Positions 1 to 9,088 of a stretch of 64,000 bases of DNA are shown here, one piece after another (the stretch's first letter is position 1; each line of letters opens with the position of its first letter). The position numbers were made by a program, and so were the translations under genes. A model generated the notes under the pieces. The model ran no database searches and was not told the origin of the DNA. It saw nothing but the letters and a program-made list of their open reading frames with translations. The stretch spans positions 124,001-188,000 of the forward strand of contig CAIKEH010000042.1 in the NCBI GenBank assembly GCA_903826405.1, written 5' to 3'. The DNA is from an uncultured bacterium (GTDB taxonomy: Bacteria > Bacteroidota > Bacteroidia > Chitinophagales > Chitinophagaceae).

Positions 1-1
1 G

Positions 2-424
2 GATGCCGTTGACAATGCCGCTTTTGTAGGCAAACTGGTGAAGCGCCCCTGTGTGACGGATACATTGCGGTTGGTCGGATGGACCGAGGGAAAAAGCGAT
101 CAAGGCGGACTTGCCTTGTATGGTTCGGATGCTGGATTCATTCGTCAGATGATCGTTGAAGAGCCGCTTTTGGGCGAAAAAATTCACCCCGATCTTCCCG
201 ACCTGATGGCGGAAGTGGCATGGGCTGTAAGGGAAGAGATGGCCTGTACCATTGAAGATGTACTTGCCCGGCGGACCCGCCTGCTTTTCCTTGATGCACG
301 CATCGCATCGGCCTCTGCTTATAGGGTGGGAGATCTCCTGTCGAAATTATTGGGGTGGGATGCTGTCAGAAAGGAAAAAGAGATCGAGGTTTTTCGAGAA
401 CTGTGCAAAGGATATTTGCCTTGA
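2..424 (+). CDS. glpD: Glycerol-3-phosphate dehydrogenase, C-terminal part (5' end outside window)
   Basis: The frame is open from the first bases and ends at TGA 422-424, so this is the 3' end of a longer gene. GlpD oxidises sn-glycerol 3-phosphate to dihydroxyacetone phosphate with FAD and passes electrons to quinone at the inner membrane. The visible 140 residues match the helical C-terminal cap domain of the family: GWTEG, a YGSD segment, DLMAEVAWAVREEMACTIED and the LARRTRLLFLDARIA helix that usually closes GlpD. FAD-binding and catalytic parts lie upstream. glpF follows after 43 bases, so the two probably form a glycerol-use operon. The family call is firm; the true start cannot be seen. 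Confidence 0.9.
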   Translation, partial: DAVDNAAFVGKLVKRPCVTDTLRLVGWTEGKSDQGGLALYGSDAGFIRQMIVEEPLLGEKIHPDLPDLMAEVAWAVREEMACTIEDVLARRTRLLFLDARIASASAYRVGDLLSKLLGWDAVRKEKEIEVFRELCKGYLP

Positions 425-467
425 TGCCGTAGGTTTTTTAAATTGAATTCAAAATAAAAATTGCCAT

Positions 468-1178
468 ATGAGTCCATTCCTCGGCGAGGTCATCGGTACC
501 GCCATACTTATCACATTAGGTGAAGGAGTCGTTGCCAACGTGGTTCTCAAGCAGACAAAAGGTAATTCGAGCGGCTTGATTGTGATTACTTTCGGCTGGG
601 CCATGGCTGTCTTCACCGCTGGTTCGATAGTGGCTGCCTCTGTAGGTGGCGCACATCTGAATCCTGCAGTCACCCTTGGACTGGCCTTGACCGGAACAGT
701 TGAAGGAGCGGATATGCCGATGCACATTGCCGGACAGTTCCTGGGTGCTTTCATCGGAGCGACTTTAGTCTGGCTTTCCTATAGGGATCATTTCAATGCG
801 ACCCAGTCCGCTGAAGATAAACTAGCTGTTTTTTGTACCATGCCCGCAATATCGAACCCGTTGAACAATCTGATTACGGAGATCGTGGGCACATTCATTC
901 TCATGTTCAGCATTTTGATGTTCAGCAAATCTGAGGTCAAACTAGGTGCCTTGGGCACGTTGCCTGTTTCTCTGGTCATTCTGGCCATAGGTGTTAGCTT
1001 GGGTGGCCCCACCGGATATGCCATCAACCCGGCTCGTGATCTGGGGCCGCGCATCATGCATGCCATACTTCCCATCAAGGGCAAGGGCGAAAGCGGATGG
1101 GGATATGCATGGATCCCTGTCGTAGGCCCCCTGATCGGTGCTGCTTTGGCAGCACTCTTATACGGCGCCATACAGTAG
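468..1178 (+). CDS. glpF: Glycerol uptake facilitator (aquaglyceroporin, MIP family)
   Basis: This 236-residue polytopic membrane protein carries both half-helix signatures of the aquaporin family: HLNPAVT near residue 65 and INPARDLGPR near residue 186. The Asp after the second NPAR is typical of glycerol-conducting members rather than strict water channels. Six membrane segments are expected and hydrophobic stretches fit. It would let glycerol diffuse through the inner membrane. The position directly behind glpD supports glycerol as substrate; a glycerol kinase is not in the window and may lie upstream. The ATG at 468 starts right at the first amphipathic segment, as in homologues. Confidence 0.93.
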   Translation: MSPFLGEVIGTAILITLGEGVVANVVLKQTKGNSSGLIVITFGWAMAVFTAGSIVAASVGGAHLNPAVTLGLALTGTVEGADMPMHIAGQFLGAFIGATLVWLSYRDHFNATQSAEDKLAVFCTMPAISNPLNNLITEIVGTFILMFSILMFSKSEVKLGALGTLPVSLVILAIGVSLGGPTGYAINPARDLGPRIMHAILPIKGKGESGWGYAWIPVVGPLIGAALAALLYGAIQ

Positions 1179-1238
1179 TCTGTCGTTTACTGAAGTTGCC
1201 GGAAAGATTCGAATGGCACCATGGTTGATCCGGCACGT

Positions 1239-1256
1239 TAATTTTGCTTAAAGCAA
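1239..1256 (+). promoter_or_regulatory. Candidate -7 box with overlapping inverted repeat, upstream of the APC permease
   Basis: TAATTTTG at 1239-1246 matches the Bacteroidota -7 consensus TAnnTTTG exactly. No good -33 TTTG is found at the usual distance. An inverted repeat, TTGCTT-A-AAGCAA (1244-1256), overlaps the end of the box and the expected start of transcription, a placement suited to a repressor. A transcript from here would have a leader of about 80 bases before the ATG at 1332. Inferred from sequence pattern only. Confidence 0.35.
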
Positions 1257-1331
1257 TCCTGATCAAGTTACGCGACAGGAGGAGTTCGGCGGAATGCAGT
1301 ATATTCCCATTTCAACATTTCAAAACCTTAG

Positions 1332-2744
1332 ATGAAATCCGGCCGGCAACTGAATCGTTCCCTTGGTCTTTCGATGGTCGTGGTCGTCGTGATCACCAAT
1401 ATACTCGGATCAGGGGTATATAAGAAGGTGGCGCCCATGGCCTCTTCTTTGCATAGTTCCGGATGGATCATGGTCTGCTGGATTCTTGGAGGTATCATCA
1501 GTCTTTTTGGGGCGTTGAGCTATGCCGAGGTGGCCGGGCTTCTCGCGGATACGGGTGGAGATTATGCTTATTACAAGAAGATCTATGGTCGTTTTTTCTC
1601 TTTTCTTTTTGGTTGGTCCATATTCACCGCCATACAGACTGCGGCGATTGCTTCTCTTGCCTATTTATTCGCCCATTCCCTGGCAAACATCCTAAGTCTC
1701 CCTGAAATTTTCCCGGGTTTGAAGGAGATCAATGTCTTCGGCATATTTTATCCTTTTCAGGAATTTTCCGTGAAACTGATTGCCATATCGCTCATCATAT
1801 TGCTCACCTTGTTCAACGGTTTAGGTTTGCGAACGGGGTCAAGGTTCAGTTCCATCATTCTCGTTCTCATCCTCGTGGGTATATTAATGGTAGCTTTTTT
1901 AGCGGCCATTTCAGGAAAGGCGGATTATTCCCGTGTTCTGGATTTCAGCAGCGATCCCAGCGACCCAGTAACCTTTAAGACCGTGTTCACGGCCATGTTG
2001 GCCACTTTCTGGGCTTATCAGGGATGGGCCTCCGTAGGATTTGTGGGAGGTGAGGTGAAGGATGCGAATCGTGTGATCCCACGGGGCATCACCATCGGCG
2101 TCTTTGTGGTCATCGCTCTCTATCTGCTTGCGAATGCCACTTATTTATCTCTGCTCACCGTACCTGAATTGGAAAAGATCAATCATTCGGAAAGCAGCAT
2201 CGCCGCGGTGGAGGCCGTTAGGATCTTTGGTGGAAACAATGGCGCCGTGTTGATCTCTATACTCATTTTGGTGACCACCCTGAGCGCAACTCATGCCACC
2301 ATACTTTCAAGTTGCCGCATCATTTTCGCCATGGCACGCGAAGGGTTGTTCTTCAAACCTGCTGCCCGGCTCAACAAGCATCTCGTGCCCGCCAATGCCA
2401 TGGTCTTCCAATGCTTATGGGGAGCCATTCTCGTTCTTTCTGGTTCCTTCGATCAGTTGACGGACATGTGTATTTTTGCAGTATACTTTTTTTATGGTTC
2501 CACGGCTCTCGGTGTATTCGTTCTGCGCCGCAAAATGCCTGACGCACACCGCCCATACCGTGTCTGGGGTTTTCCCTTGGTTCCAGCCATCGTTATCCTA
2601 TTCAGTGCTGTGCTATTCGTCAACACGTTTTTTGCACGTCCACGCGAAGCCGGTATCGGACTTTTCCTGATGTTGACGTCCATTCCCATGTATTTCTTTT
2701 TTAATCGAAGGCATGACGGTACCATCCCGCCAGCCGATATGTAA
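1332..2744 (+). CDS. APC-family amino acid permease
   Basis: A 470-residue protein with about twelve hydrophobic segments. The N-terminus has the APC hallmark NILGSGVYKK in the first, broken transmembrane helix (residues about 24-34), where the backbone binds the substrate amino group. The pattern GGDYAYYKKIYG following TM2 and FWAYQGWASVGFVGGEVKD in TM6 resemble the LAT/AAT-type amino acid exchangers of the APC superfamily. It probably moves an amino acid across the inner membrane, by proton symport or exchange; the substrate cannot be read from sequence. It is followed after 21 bases by a VOC protein on the same strand. No regulator is adjacent. Confidence 0.85.
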   Translation: MKSGRQLNRSLGLSMVVVVVITNILGSGVYKKVAPMASSLHSSGWIMVCWILGGIISLFGALSYAEVAGLLADTGGDYAYYKKIYGRFFSFLFGWSIFTAIQTAAIASLAYLFAHSLANILSLPEIFPGLKEINVFGIFYPFQEFSVKLIAISLIILLTLFNGLGLRTGSRFSSIILVLILVGILMVAFLAAISGKADYSRVLDFSSDPSDPVTFKTVFTAMLATFWAYQGWASVGFVGGEVKDANRVIPRGITIGVFVVIALYLLANATYLSLLTVPELEKINHSESSIAAVEAVRIFGGNNGAVLISILILVTTLSATHATILSSCRIIFAMAREGLFFKPAARLNKHLVPANAMVFQCLWGAILVLSGSFDQLTDMCIFAVYFFYGSTALGVFVLRRKMPDAHRPYRVWGFPLVPAIVILFSAVLFVNTFFARPREAGIGLFLMLTSIPMYFFFNRRHDGTIPPADM

Positions 2745-2765
2745 AGGTCGTTTTCAAAACTTTAA

Positions 2766-3236
2766 ATGATTACCATGACATCACAACGGATCAAACTCCT
2801 CCCGATCATTATGCTGTTCCTTACCATGAATTGGGCTTCACAAGCCCAGGAGAAGAAGGCCCATTTCAATCATGAGGCCATTTTTGTTACGGACCTGCAG
2901 CGGAGCACTGCGTTCTATAGGGATGTGATCCGATTGGACACCATCCCCGAACCTTTTCACGACAATGCTCATACCTGGTTCAGTATAGGTGCAGGTATCG
3001 AGTTGCATGTTATCCAGGGTGCCGATGCCAGAAAGGAATATTTCAAGAACAACCATATGTGCTTCAGCGTTCCCTCGATGGATGCCTTCACCAGTACGTT
3101 GAAAAAATCAGGAATGGCGTATGAGAATGTGAAAGGAGAGAAGGGCCAGGTCACCACCAGACCGGATGGCATACACCAGATCTGGTTCCAGGACCCCGAT
3201 GGTTATTGGATAGAGATCAATGATGTGAAATATTGA
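2766..3236 (+). CDS. Secreted VOC (glyoxalase-fold) protein
   Basis: The 156-residue product starts with a cleavable-looking signal peptide (residues 1-27, hydrophobic core LLPIIMLFLTM, ending ASQAQ). The rest is one vicinal-oxygen-chelate unit built from two beta-alpha-beta-beta-beta modules: ITDLQRSTAFY-type start, ELHVI, NNHMCFSV and the closing DPDGYWIEIND. His (HEA, residue about 37), Glu (ELH), His (NNH) and Glu (WIEIN) sit at the usual metal-ligand positions. Family members include glyoxalase I, dioxygenases and antibiotic-binding proteins, so the reaction is open. Export of a VOC protein is uncommon. It probably shares a transcript with the permease just upstream. Confidence 0.8.
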   Translation: MITMTSQRIKLLPIIMLFLTMNWASQAQEKKAHFNHEAIFVTDLQRSTAFYRDVIRLDTIPEPFHDNAHTWFSIGAGIELHVIQGADARKEYFKNNHMCFSVPSMDAFTSTLKKSGMAYENVKGEKGQVTTRPDGIHQIWFQDPDGYWIEINDVKY

Positions 3237-3410
3237 GTGGTTGTCGGCCCTTTTATGAATGACAGCTTCGTGTTTCGTCCTCATCATTCTTGCAAGTCTA
3301 CATCAAACGAGGTTGGCATCATGCCGACCATTTGCGAAGAATAGGATCGTTTGGCCGGATTCGTTCCTCCTACATTTGATCCCCTTGAATCCGACCTGAA
3401 TCTATCTATG

Positions 3411-3794
3411 TCAATTCGACAATACCGCACCGATTAGCATCAATGCATTCAGTGAGAGTATAACATATGAAATGATCAAGCTGCTCGAGAACCAGCTCTT
3501 GGATTTCCAGCGCCCCATTTTACTGAGTAAACTTCGGTAGTGGATCACCGACAGCAGTAATCCGATGAACCCGGTAATTATCATGGCAGCACCAAGCAAT
3601 TTCGGGGATAATACCTCAAGTATGGGATGTGAACCCGTTTCATGTGCCTTCTCTTGCATCAACTTGTAGATTGCGAATCCGAAGGTCAGGAGAGTCGTGG
3701 ATGTCCGGACCATGGCCAACAGGGTCCTTTCCAGCGCCAGAATGGTATTCTCAACCGCCAGGTCATCTTTGGATAATCCCTTGGTTTCTTCCAT
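3411..3794 (-). CDS. DUF202 (YidH-like) small membrane protein
   Basis: 127 residues with the DUF202 signature near the N-terminus: LAVENTILALERTLLAMVRTSTTLLTFGF, in which a charged LALERT-LAMVRT helix leads into the first membrane segment. Two more hydrophobic helices follow (MIITGFIGLLLSVIHY and LIISYVILSLNALMLIGAVL), giving three in all. The family is widespread in bacteria and its function is unknown. The gene is transcribed away from atpD; the 205 bases between them hold an inverted repeat and the atpD promoter. Recognition of the family is firm, no role can be assigned. Confidence 0.82.
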   Translation of the reverse strand: MEETKGLSKDDLAVENTILALERTLLAMVRTSTTLLTFGFAIYKLMQEKAHETGSHPILEVLSPKLLGAAMIITGFIGLLLSVIHYRSLLSKMGRWKSKSWFSSSLIISYVILSLNALMLIGAVLSN

Positions 3795-3838
3795 ATGGAA
3801 AAGTTTGATAAAACGGTATCGCCCTCATCCGAGCAATC

Positions 3839-3871
3839 ATGCACCCAATAATAAGCTAAATCGGGGTGCAT
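3839..3871. repeat. Inverted repeat ATGCACCC / GGGTGCAT
   Basis: Two perfect 8-base arms (3839-3846 and 3864-3871) are separated by 17 AT-rich bases in the divergent region between the DUF202 gene and atpD. There is no T-tract, so it is not a terminator. It lies about 45 bases before the DUF202 start and 60 bases upstream of the atpD -33 box, so it could be a protein-binding site. Speculative. Confidence 0.35.
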
Positions 3872-3931
3872 ATAGCCTTTGGGGGTATATATAAACTGTA
3901 TATGGACAGGTGTAAAAATTCATTCCTCCGA

Positions 3932-3964
3932 TTTTCACAAATCCCCCTGACACCCTTACCTTTG
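3932..3964 (+). promoter_or_regulatory. Candidate promoter of atpDC
   Basis: TACCTTTG at 3957-3964 is an exact match to the Bacteroidota -7 box, and TTTT at 3932-3935 can serve as the -33 box with a 21-base spacer. Transcription would begin near 3970, about 30 bases before the atpD start codon. It agrees with atpDC being an independent unit, separate from the other ATP synthase genes. Confidence 0.5.
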
Positions 3965-3984
3965 CGCCACGAAAAGTAACCTAA

Positions 3985-5499
<1,515 letters not shown>

Positions 5500-5519
5500 A
5501 GGATCAACAGTACAATACC

Positions 5520-5777
5520 ATGGAACTGGAAATATTGACACCGGAGAGAAAAATTTATAGCGGCAATGTGTATGGCATTCAACTGCCGGGCATTTCCGGT
5601 TCATTCGAGATACTGGACAAGCACGCACCCTTGGTGAGCGCCCTTGGAAAAGGTTCGATGAAGGTTCTGGTGGACAAATCGAACAACAACACACTGTTCG
5701 AAGTTTCTGGCGGATTCGTGGAAGTGCTCAATAATAAGGTTACCGTGTTGGTGGAAAATGCCACACAAAGGCAATGA
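5520..5777 (+). CDS. atpC: ATP synthase F1 subunit epsilon, short form
   Basis: Only 85 residues, compared with about 135 in Escherichia coli. The N-terminal beta-sandwich is present (MELEILTPERKIYSG, QLPGISGSFEILDKHAPLVSALGKG, FEVSGGFVEVLNNKVTVLVE), but the C-terminal helical hairpin that inhibits ATP hydrolysis is missing. This short form is known in several Bacteroidota, so it is probably natural and not a truncation. The subunit connects the gamma stalk to the c-ring. The gene lies 20 bases after atpD, and a hairpin terminator starts 21 bases after its stop. Confidence 0.92.
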   Translation: MELEILTPERKIYSGNVYGIQLPGISGSFEILDKHAPLVSALGKGSMKVLVDKSNNNTLFEVSGGFVEVLNNKVTVLVENATQRQ

Positions 5778-5798
5778 TCTTTTCACGCATGATCATAC

Positions 5799-5827
5799 AA
5801 GCTCTCGCGATGGGAGCTTTTTTTTTA
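5799..5827 (+). terminator. Rho-independent terminator of atpDC
   Basis: AAGCTCTC (5799-5806), a five-base loop, and GGGAGCTT (5812-5819) form an 8-bp stem with one T-G pair, followed by an unbroken run of T to 5826. It lies 21 bases behind atpC and ends only three bases before the ATG chosen for the MFS gene, so the MFS gene must be read from run-through or from a start further inside. Confidence 0.85.
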
Positions 5828-5829
5828 CC

Positions 5830-6981
5830 ATGGATGGAATGATCAAATCCCGTAGGAACTTGAATAGACTGGCAGTGGCTGTCAGTTTTTTTCTCAGTGG
5901 TCTGCTCTTCTCGAGTTGGGCAGTACGCATACCCGCTATCAAGGACCGATTTCATTTCAATGATGCACAGTTGGGTGGTGTTCTCTTCATGCTCCCGTTG
6001 GGTTCTTTTGTGGCGCTACCCTTTGCCGGCTGGGCTGTTCATCGCTTCGGCAGCCGTCTGATGACCCCTTTAGCTGCTATTACCTATTCCCTGCTTCTTT
6101 TTGCACTATCACAATGTCAATCCCCGATTACGCTTTCCGTCGGTCTGTTTTTTTTTGGGTTTTGGGGGGATTTTTTGAACATTTCCATGAATACACAGGG
6201 TATCGCTGTGCAAGGATTGTTCGACAAGCCACTTCTTTCCTCTTTCCATGCCATGTGGAGCGTGGGGGCATTAGCTGGTGCCGTATTGGGAGGAGCGTCA
6301 TTCAAAATGGACATGACTACGGTTCAACATATGAGCGGGATAACCATTTTCACTGCCCTTCTGGCTATTGGCTTTTCCAGGCATATGGTCAGTGACCGTC
6401 ACCTGAGTGAGGGTAGTGGGCCACTCTTTGCCTGGCCAGACAAGGCACTGCTCATACTCGGTTCGATCTGTTTTTGCTGCACTCTTTGTGAAGGTGCGAT
6501 GGCCGACTGGAGTTCTTTGTATTATCGTCAGGTCGCGGGGGAAGGATCCTCTGCGGGTACAACGGGATATACGGCTTTCACTTTCGCGATGTCCTTTGGA
6601 CGGTTCAGCGGCGATCGCCTCATACAGCATTTTCGGAACAGGAAAGTATTGATGGCGGACGGCCTACTGATAGCAGTTGGTTTGGGTCTGGCCCTATGGG
6701 TTCAGTTGCCTTTTGCCGTGATCATCGGATATGCGGCTGTGGGATTCGGAGTGGCCACGGTGATACCCATAGTATACACCGTAGCGGCAAGGAGTGGGAC
6801 CATGGCACCTGCGATCGCACTGGCCGCCGTGAGCACTATCGGATTCACGGGTTTCCTCATCGGACCTCCCATCATCGGATTCATCGCCCATGCGATCGGT
6901 CTTCGAATGGCACTTCTACTGGTGGTGATGTTAGGCATCTGCATCTGGATGCTTTCGCGCCAAACGGTTGGCAAACATTGA
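5830..6981 (+). CDS. MFS transporter
   Basis: A polytopic protein of 383 residues with about twelve hydrophobic segments. The segment between TM2 and TM3 reads GWAVHRFGSRLMTPL, matching the major facilitator loop motif GxxxDRxGRR loosely, and FAGWAV and FGRFSGDRLIQHF form the matching motif in the second half. It resembles the FucP/YbjJ-like branch. The substrate is unknown. The frame is open further upstream to 5758, but that stretch overlaps atpC and contains the atpDC terminator, so I place the start at ATG 5830 (5839 is an alternative). It converges on the yqgE-like gene, with nine bases between the stops. Confidence 0.82.
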   Translation: MDGMIKSRRNLNRLAVAVSFFLSGLLFSSWAVRIPAIKDRFHFNDAQLGGVLFMLPLGSFVALPFAGWAVHRFGSRLMTPLAAITYSLLLFALSQCQSPITLSVGLFFFGFWGDFLNISMNTQGIAVQGLFDKPLLSSFHAMWSVGALAGAVLGGASFKMDMTTVQHMSGITIFTALLAIGFSRHMVSDRHLSEGSGPLFAWPDKALLILGSICFCCTLCEGAMADWSSLYYRQVAGEGSSAGTTGYTAFTFAMSFGRFSGDRLIQHFRNRKVLMADGLLIAVGLGLALWVQLPFAVIIGYAAVGFGVATVIPIVYTVAARSGTMAPAIALAAVSTIGFTGFLIGPPIIGFIAHAIGLRMALLLVVMLGICIWMLSRQTVGKH

Positions 6982-6990
6982 ATGAGTGGG

Positions 6991-7545
6991 TCAATTCAGG
7001 GCTGGGTCGATCGGAAAATTGATCATGATCTCATATTTTCCTCCCAAATATAGAAGGGATTGCTTCCAGATCTCGTTGGGGTGATGGTCAAAGATCAAAT
7101 TTCGTTTAGCCTTTACTGTTATCCAGCTATTTTCCAGGAGTTCATTCTCCAATTGCCCTCCACTCCAGCCGGAGTAGCCAATGAAGAATCGGATCTCCTT
7201 CTCGCTGATGGAGCCAGATCTGAGTTGCTGCACCGCGACGCCGAAGTCCCCGCCCCAATAAACACCATCACCAATGGCCAGACCACCGGGTATCTTCTCT
7301 GGATGTTGATGAAGGAAGTGCAAGGTCTCCTGCTGCACCGGGCCACCGTAGAAAACCGGAAGTTCGAGTCCAAATGCCTGTTCAGGCATGAGTTCTGCCA
7401 GATTGTTTTCCGAGAACCTGTTGAGCACGAATCCAAAACTGCCTTCTTCTTTGTGTTCACAGAGAAGGATCACCGTCCGGCTGAAATTAGGGTCCTTCAG
7501 GAAAGGCTCAGCAATAAGCAATGTGCCTTTGGTGGGGATTTGCAT
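6991..7545 (-). CDS. YqgE/AlgH family protein
   Basis: 184 residues beginning with the family pattern GTLLIAEPFLKDPNFSRTVILLCEH, followed by GSFGFVLNR, a YGGPV segment, a DGVYWGGDF segment and FFIGYSGWSGGQLENEL, all hallmarks of the YqgE/AlgH (DUF179) family. The fold is known from structures, but the biochemical role is not; in pseudomonads AlgH affects alginate and other envelope traits. The protein is soluble, with no signal or membrane segment. It is convergent with the MFS gene and is not part of an obvious operon. Confidence 0.9.
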   Translation of the reverse strand: MQIPTKGTLLIAEPFLKDPNFSRTVILLCEHKEEGSFGFVLNRFSENNLAELMPEQAFGLELPVFYGGPVQQETLHFLHQHPEKIPGGLAIGDGVYWGGDFGVAVQQLRSGSISEKEIRFFIGYSGWSGGQLENELLENSWITVKAKRNLIFDHHPNEIWKQSLLYLGGKYEIMINFPIDPALN

Positions 7546-7721
7546 GATACCAAGATAATGGAATATCGCTCATTCTACTCCAGGATATGACCATCATCAT
7601 TGAGGGGCTGAGGTCAAGGTTTTTTGTTGAAATCTGCTTAACATTGCCCCGATCATTCACCTGTTTCCTAAACCTGCGTTAAAAGATAGGTGGAAATGCA
7701 TAATGCGATGGACACTCCGTT

Positions 7722-7729
7722 TATTTTTG
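7722..7729 (+). promoter_or_regulatory. -7 promoter box just before the sensor kinase start
   Basis: TATTTTTG matches TAnnTTTG exactly and ends seven bases before the ATG at 7737. No -33 TTTG is visible at the right distance. If active, the mRNA would start within a few bases of the start codon and be practically leaderless. Confidence 0.4.
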
Positions 7730-7736
7730 CTGGCGC

Positions 7737-9080
7737 ATGAAGAGAACCTTTACACTCATCACCATACTGATCACCCTCTCGCTCCTCGGCATCATTGTCA
7801 TACAGGTGTCTTGGATCCGGAACATGCTGGTTATCAAAAAGGAGCAATTGAGGGACAATGTCAACCTGGCCATGTTCGAGGTTTCGGATGAATTGGTCGC
7901 TGAAAAGAGCAAGTTCCCTTCAGTGCTCACCCCTAAGATCCTCACCGACTGGCCTCGTGAACAGATGTTGGGCATGATCAGATCACCCACGGTTGCCCAA
8001 CGCTATACCGTTTTTGCCATTCAGGAAAAACTGCACAAAAGTTTCGAGAAGCACGGGCTCAAGGATACCCGCTTCGATTTTGCAATCATTTCCAGCGCCA
8101 ACAGTTTCGGCTATGAGATGCAGTCCGCGAATTTCGACCAGCATTATGAAAAGGCCCGCGAGGATACTGCTCGCCATTCGATACTCGTATGGCCATTGGT
8201 AGCACTTTCGGGGAGTGATGCAGAAAGCCTTAGTCCGGACGAGAAGCTCATAGTCGTCATTTCAGACCTGCAGAATTTCGTTCTCCGTTCGCTCGGGTGG
8301 ATGATCGTTGGTGCGTTCCTCTTCACCCTGATCATCATCACTGCTTTTTATCTGACTGTTCGGGCTCTTTTGCGTCAGAAGAAACTCAGCGAGATCAAGT
8401 CTGATTTCATCAACAACATGACTCATGAGTTGAAGACACCTTTGGCCACCATCTCACTTGCTGTGGATGCCATACGCAACCCTAAAGTGAAAGGTGATCC
8501 AGTGAGACTGGAATATTTCAGCAGCATCATCAAGGATGAGAACAAACGCATGAACAAGCAGGTGGAGACCATACTTCAGGCTGCGTTACTCGACAAGCAG
8601 GAGGTGCAGCTGCACCTGACTCCTATTCATGTCCATGATCTGATGACCAGTATGCTGGATAACTTCAAGCTTCAGTTTGATGAGAAAGGAGGCTCAGCTG
8701 AACTTTTTCTGGATGCATCTAACGACCGGATCAATGGTGACGAGGTACATGTCACGAACTTGCTGAGCAATCTGGTAGATAATGCCATCAAGTATTGCAG
8801 GGAAGATGTGCCCCCGCGGATCATCATTCATACTTTCACGAAGAATCATGACCTGCTTATTTCCATAGAGGATAATGGCATCGGGATGAACAAGGAAACG
8901 CTGAACCGGATATTCGAGAAATTCTACCGTGCGCATACGGGCAACGTGCATAATGTAAAGGGATTCGGCCTCGGTCTCAGTTATGTCAAAAGCATGACGG
9001 ATGCCCATGGGGGGCGAATCATTGCCGAGAGTACACCGGGGAAGGGGAGCAAGTTCACGTTGGAGTTCCCACTCCTTTGA
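7737..9080 (+). CDS. Membrane-bound sensor histidine kinase
   Basis: 447 residues. An N-terminal membrane anchor (about 5-30) and a second one (about 185-210, LGWMIVGAFLFTLIIITAFYL) enclose a periplasmic sensor region of about 150 residues with no recognisable fold. The cytoplasmic part has the HisKA H-box FINNMTHELKTPLATIS (phosphorylated His near residue 230), the N-box NLVDNAIKY, the G1 box IEDNGIGM, the F-box IFEKFYR and the G2 box GFGLGLSYV. It therefore should autophosphorylate and pass phosphate to a response regulator. None is adjacent, so it is an orphan. A lone receiver-domain gene at 31.5-31.9 kb is too far away to be assigned as partner. Confidence 0.9.
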   Translation: MKRTFTLITILITLSLLGIIVIQVSWIRNMLVIKKEQLRDNVNLAMFEVSDELVAEKSKFPSVLTPKILTDWPREQMLGMIRSPTVAQRYTVFAIQEKLHKSFEKHGLKDTRFDFAIISSANSFGYEMQSANFDQHYEKAREDTARHSILVWPLVALSGSDAESLSPDEKLIVVISDLQNFVLRSLGWMIVGAFLFTLIIITAFYLTVRALLRQKKLSEIKSDFINNMTHELKTPLATISLAVDAIRNPKVKGDPVRLEYFSSIIKDENKRMNKQVETILQAALLDKQEVQLHLTPIHVHDLMTSMLDNFKLQFDEKGGSAELFLDASNDRINGDEVHVTNLLSNLVDNAIKYCREDVPPRIIIHTFTKNHDLLISIEDNGIGMNKETLNRIFEKFYRAHTGNVHNVKGFGLGLSYVKSMTDAHGGRIIAESTPGKGSKFTLEFPLL

Positions 9081-9088
9081 TCCCAGGT

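Noticed and set aside
1197-1235. Inverted repeat TGCCGGA / TCCGGCA behind glpF
   Set aside because: The arms are perfect but 25 bases apart, with no T-tract; could be chance.
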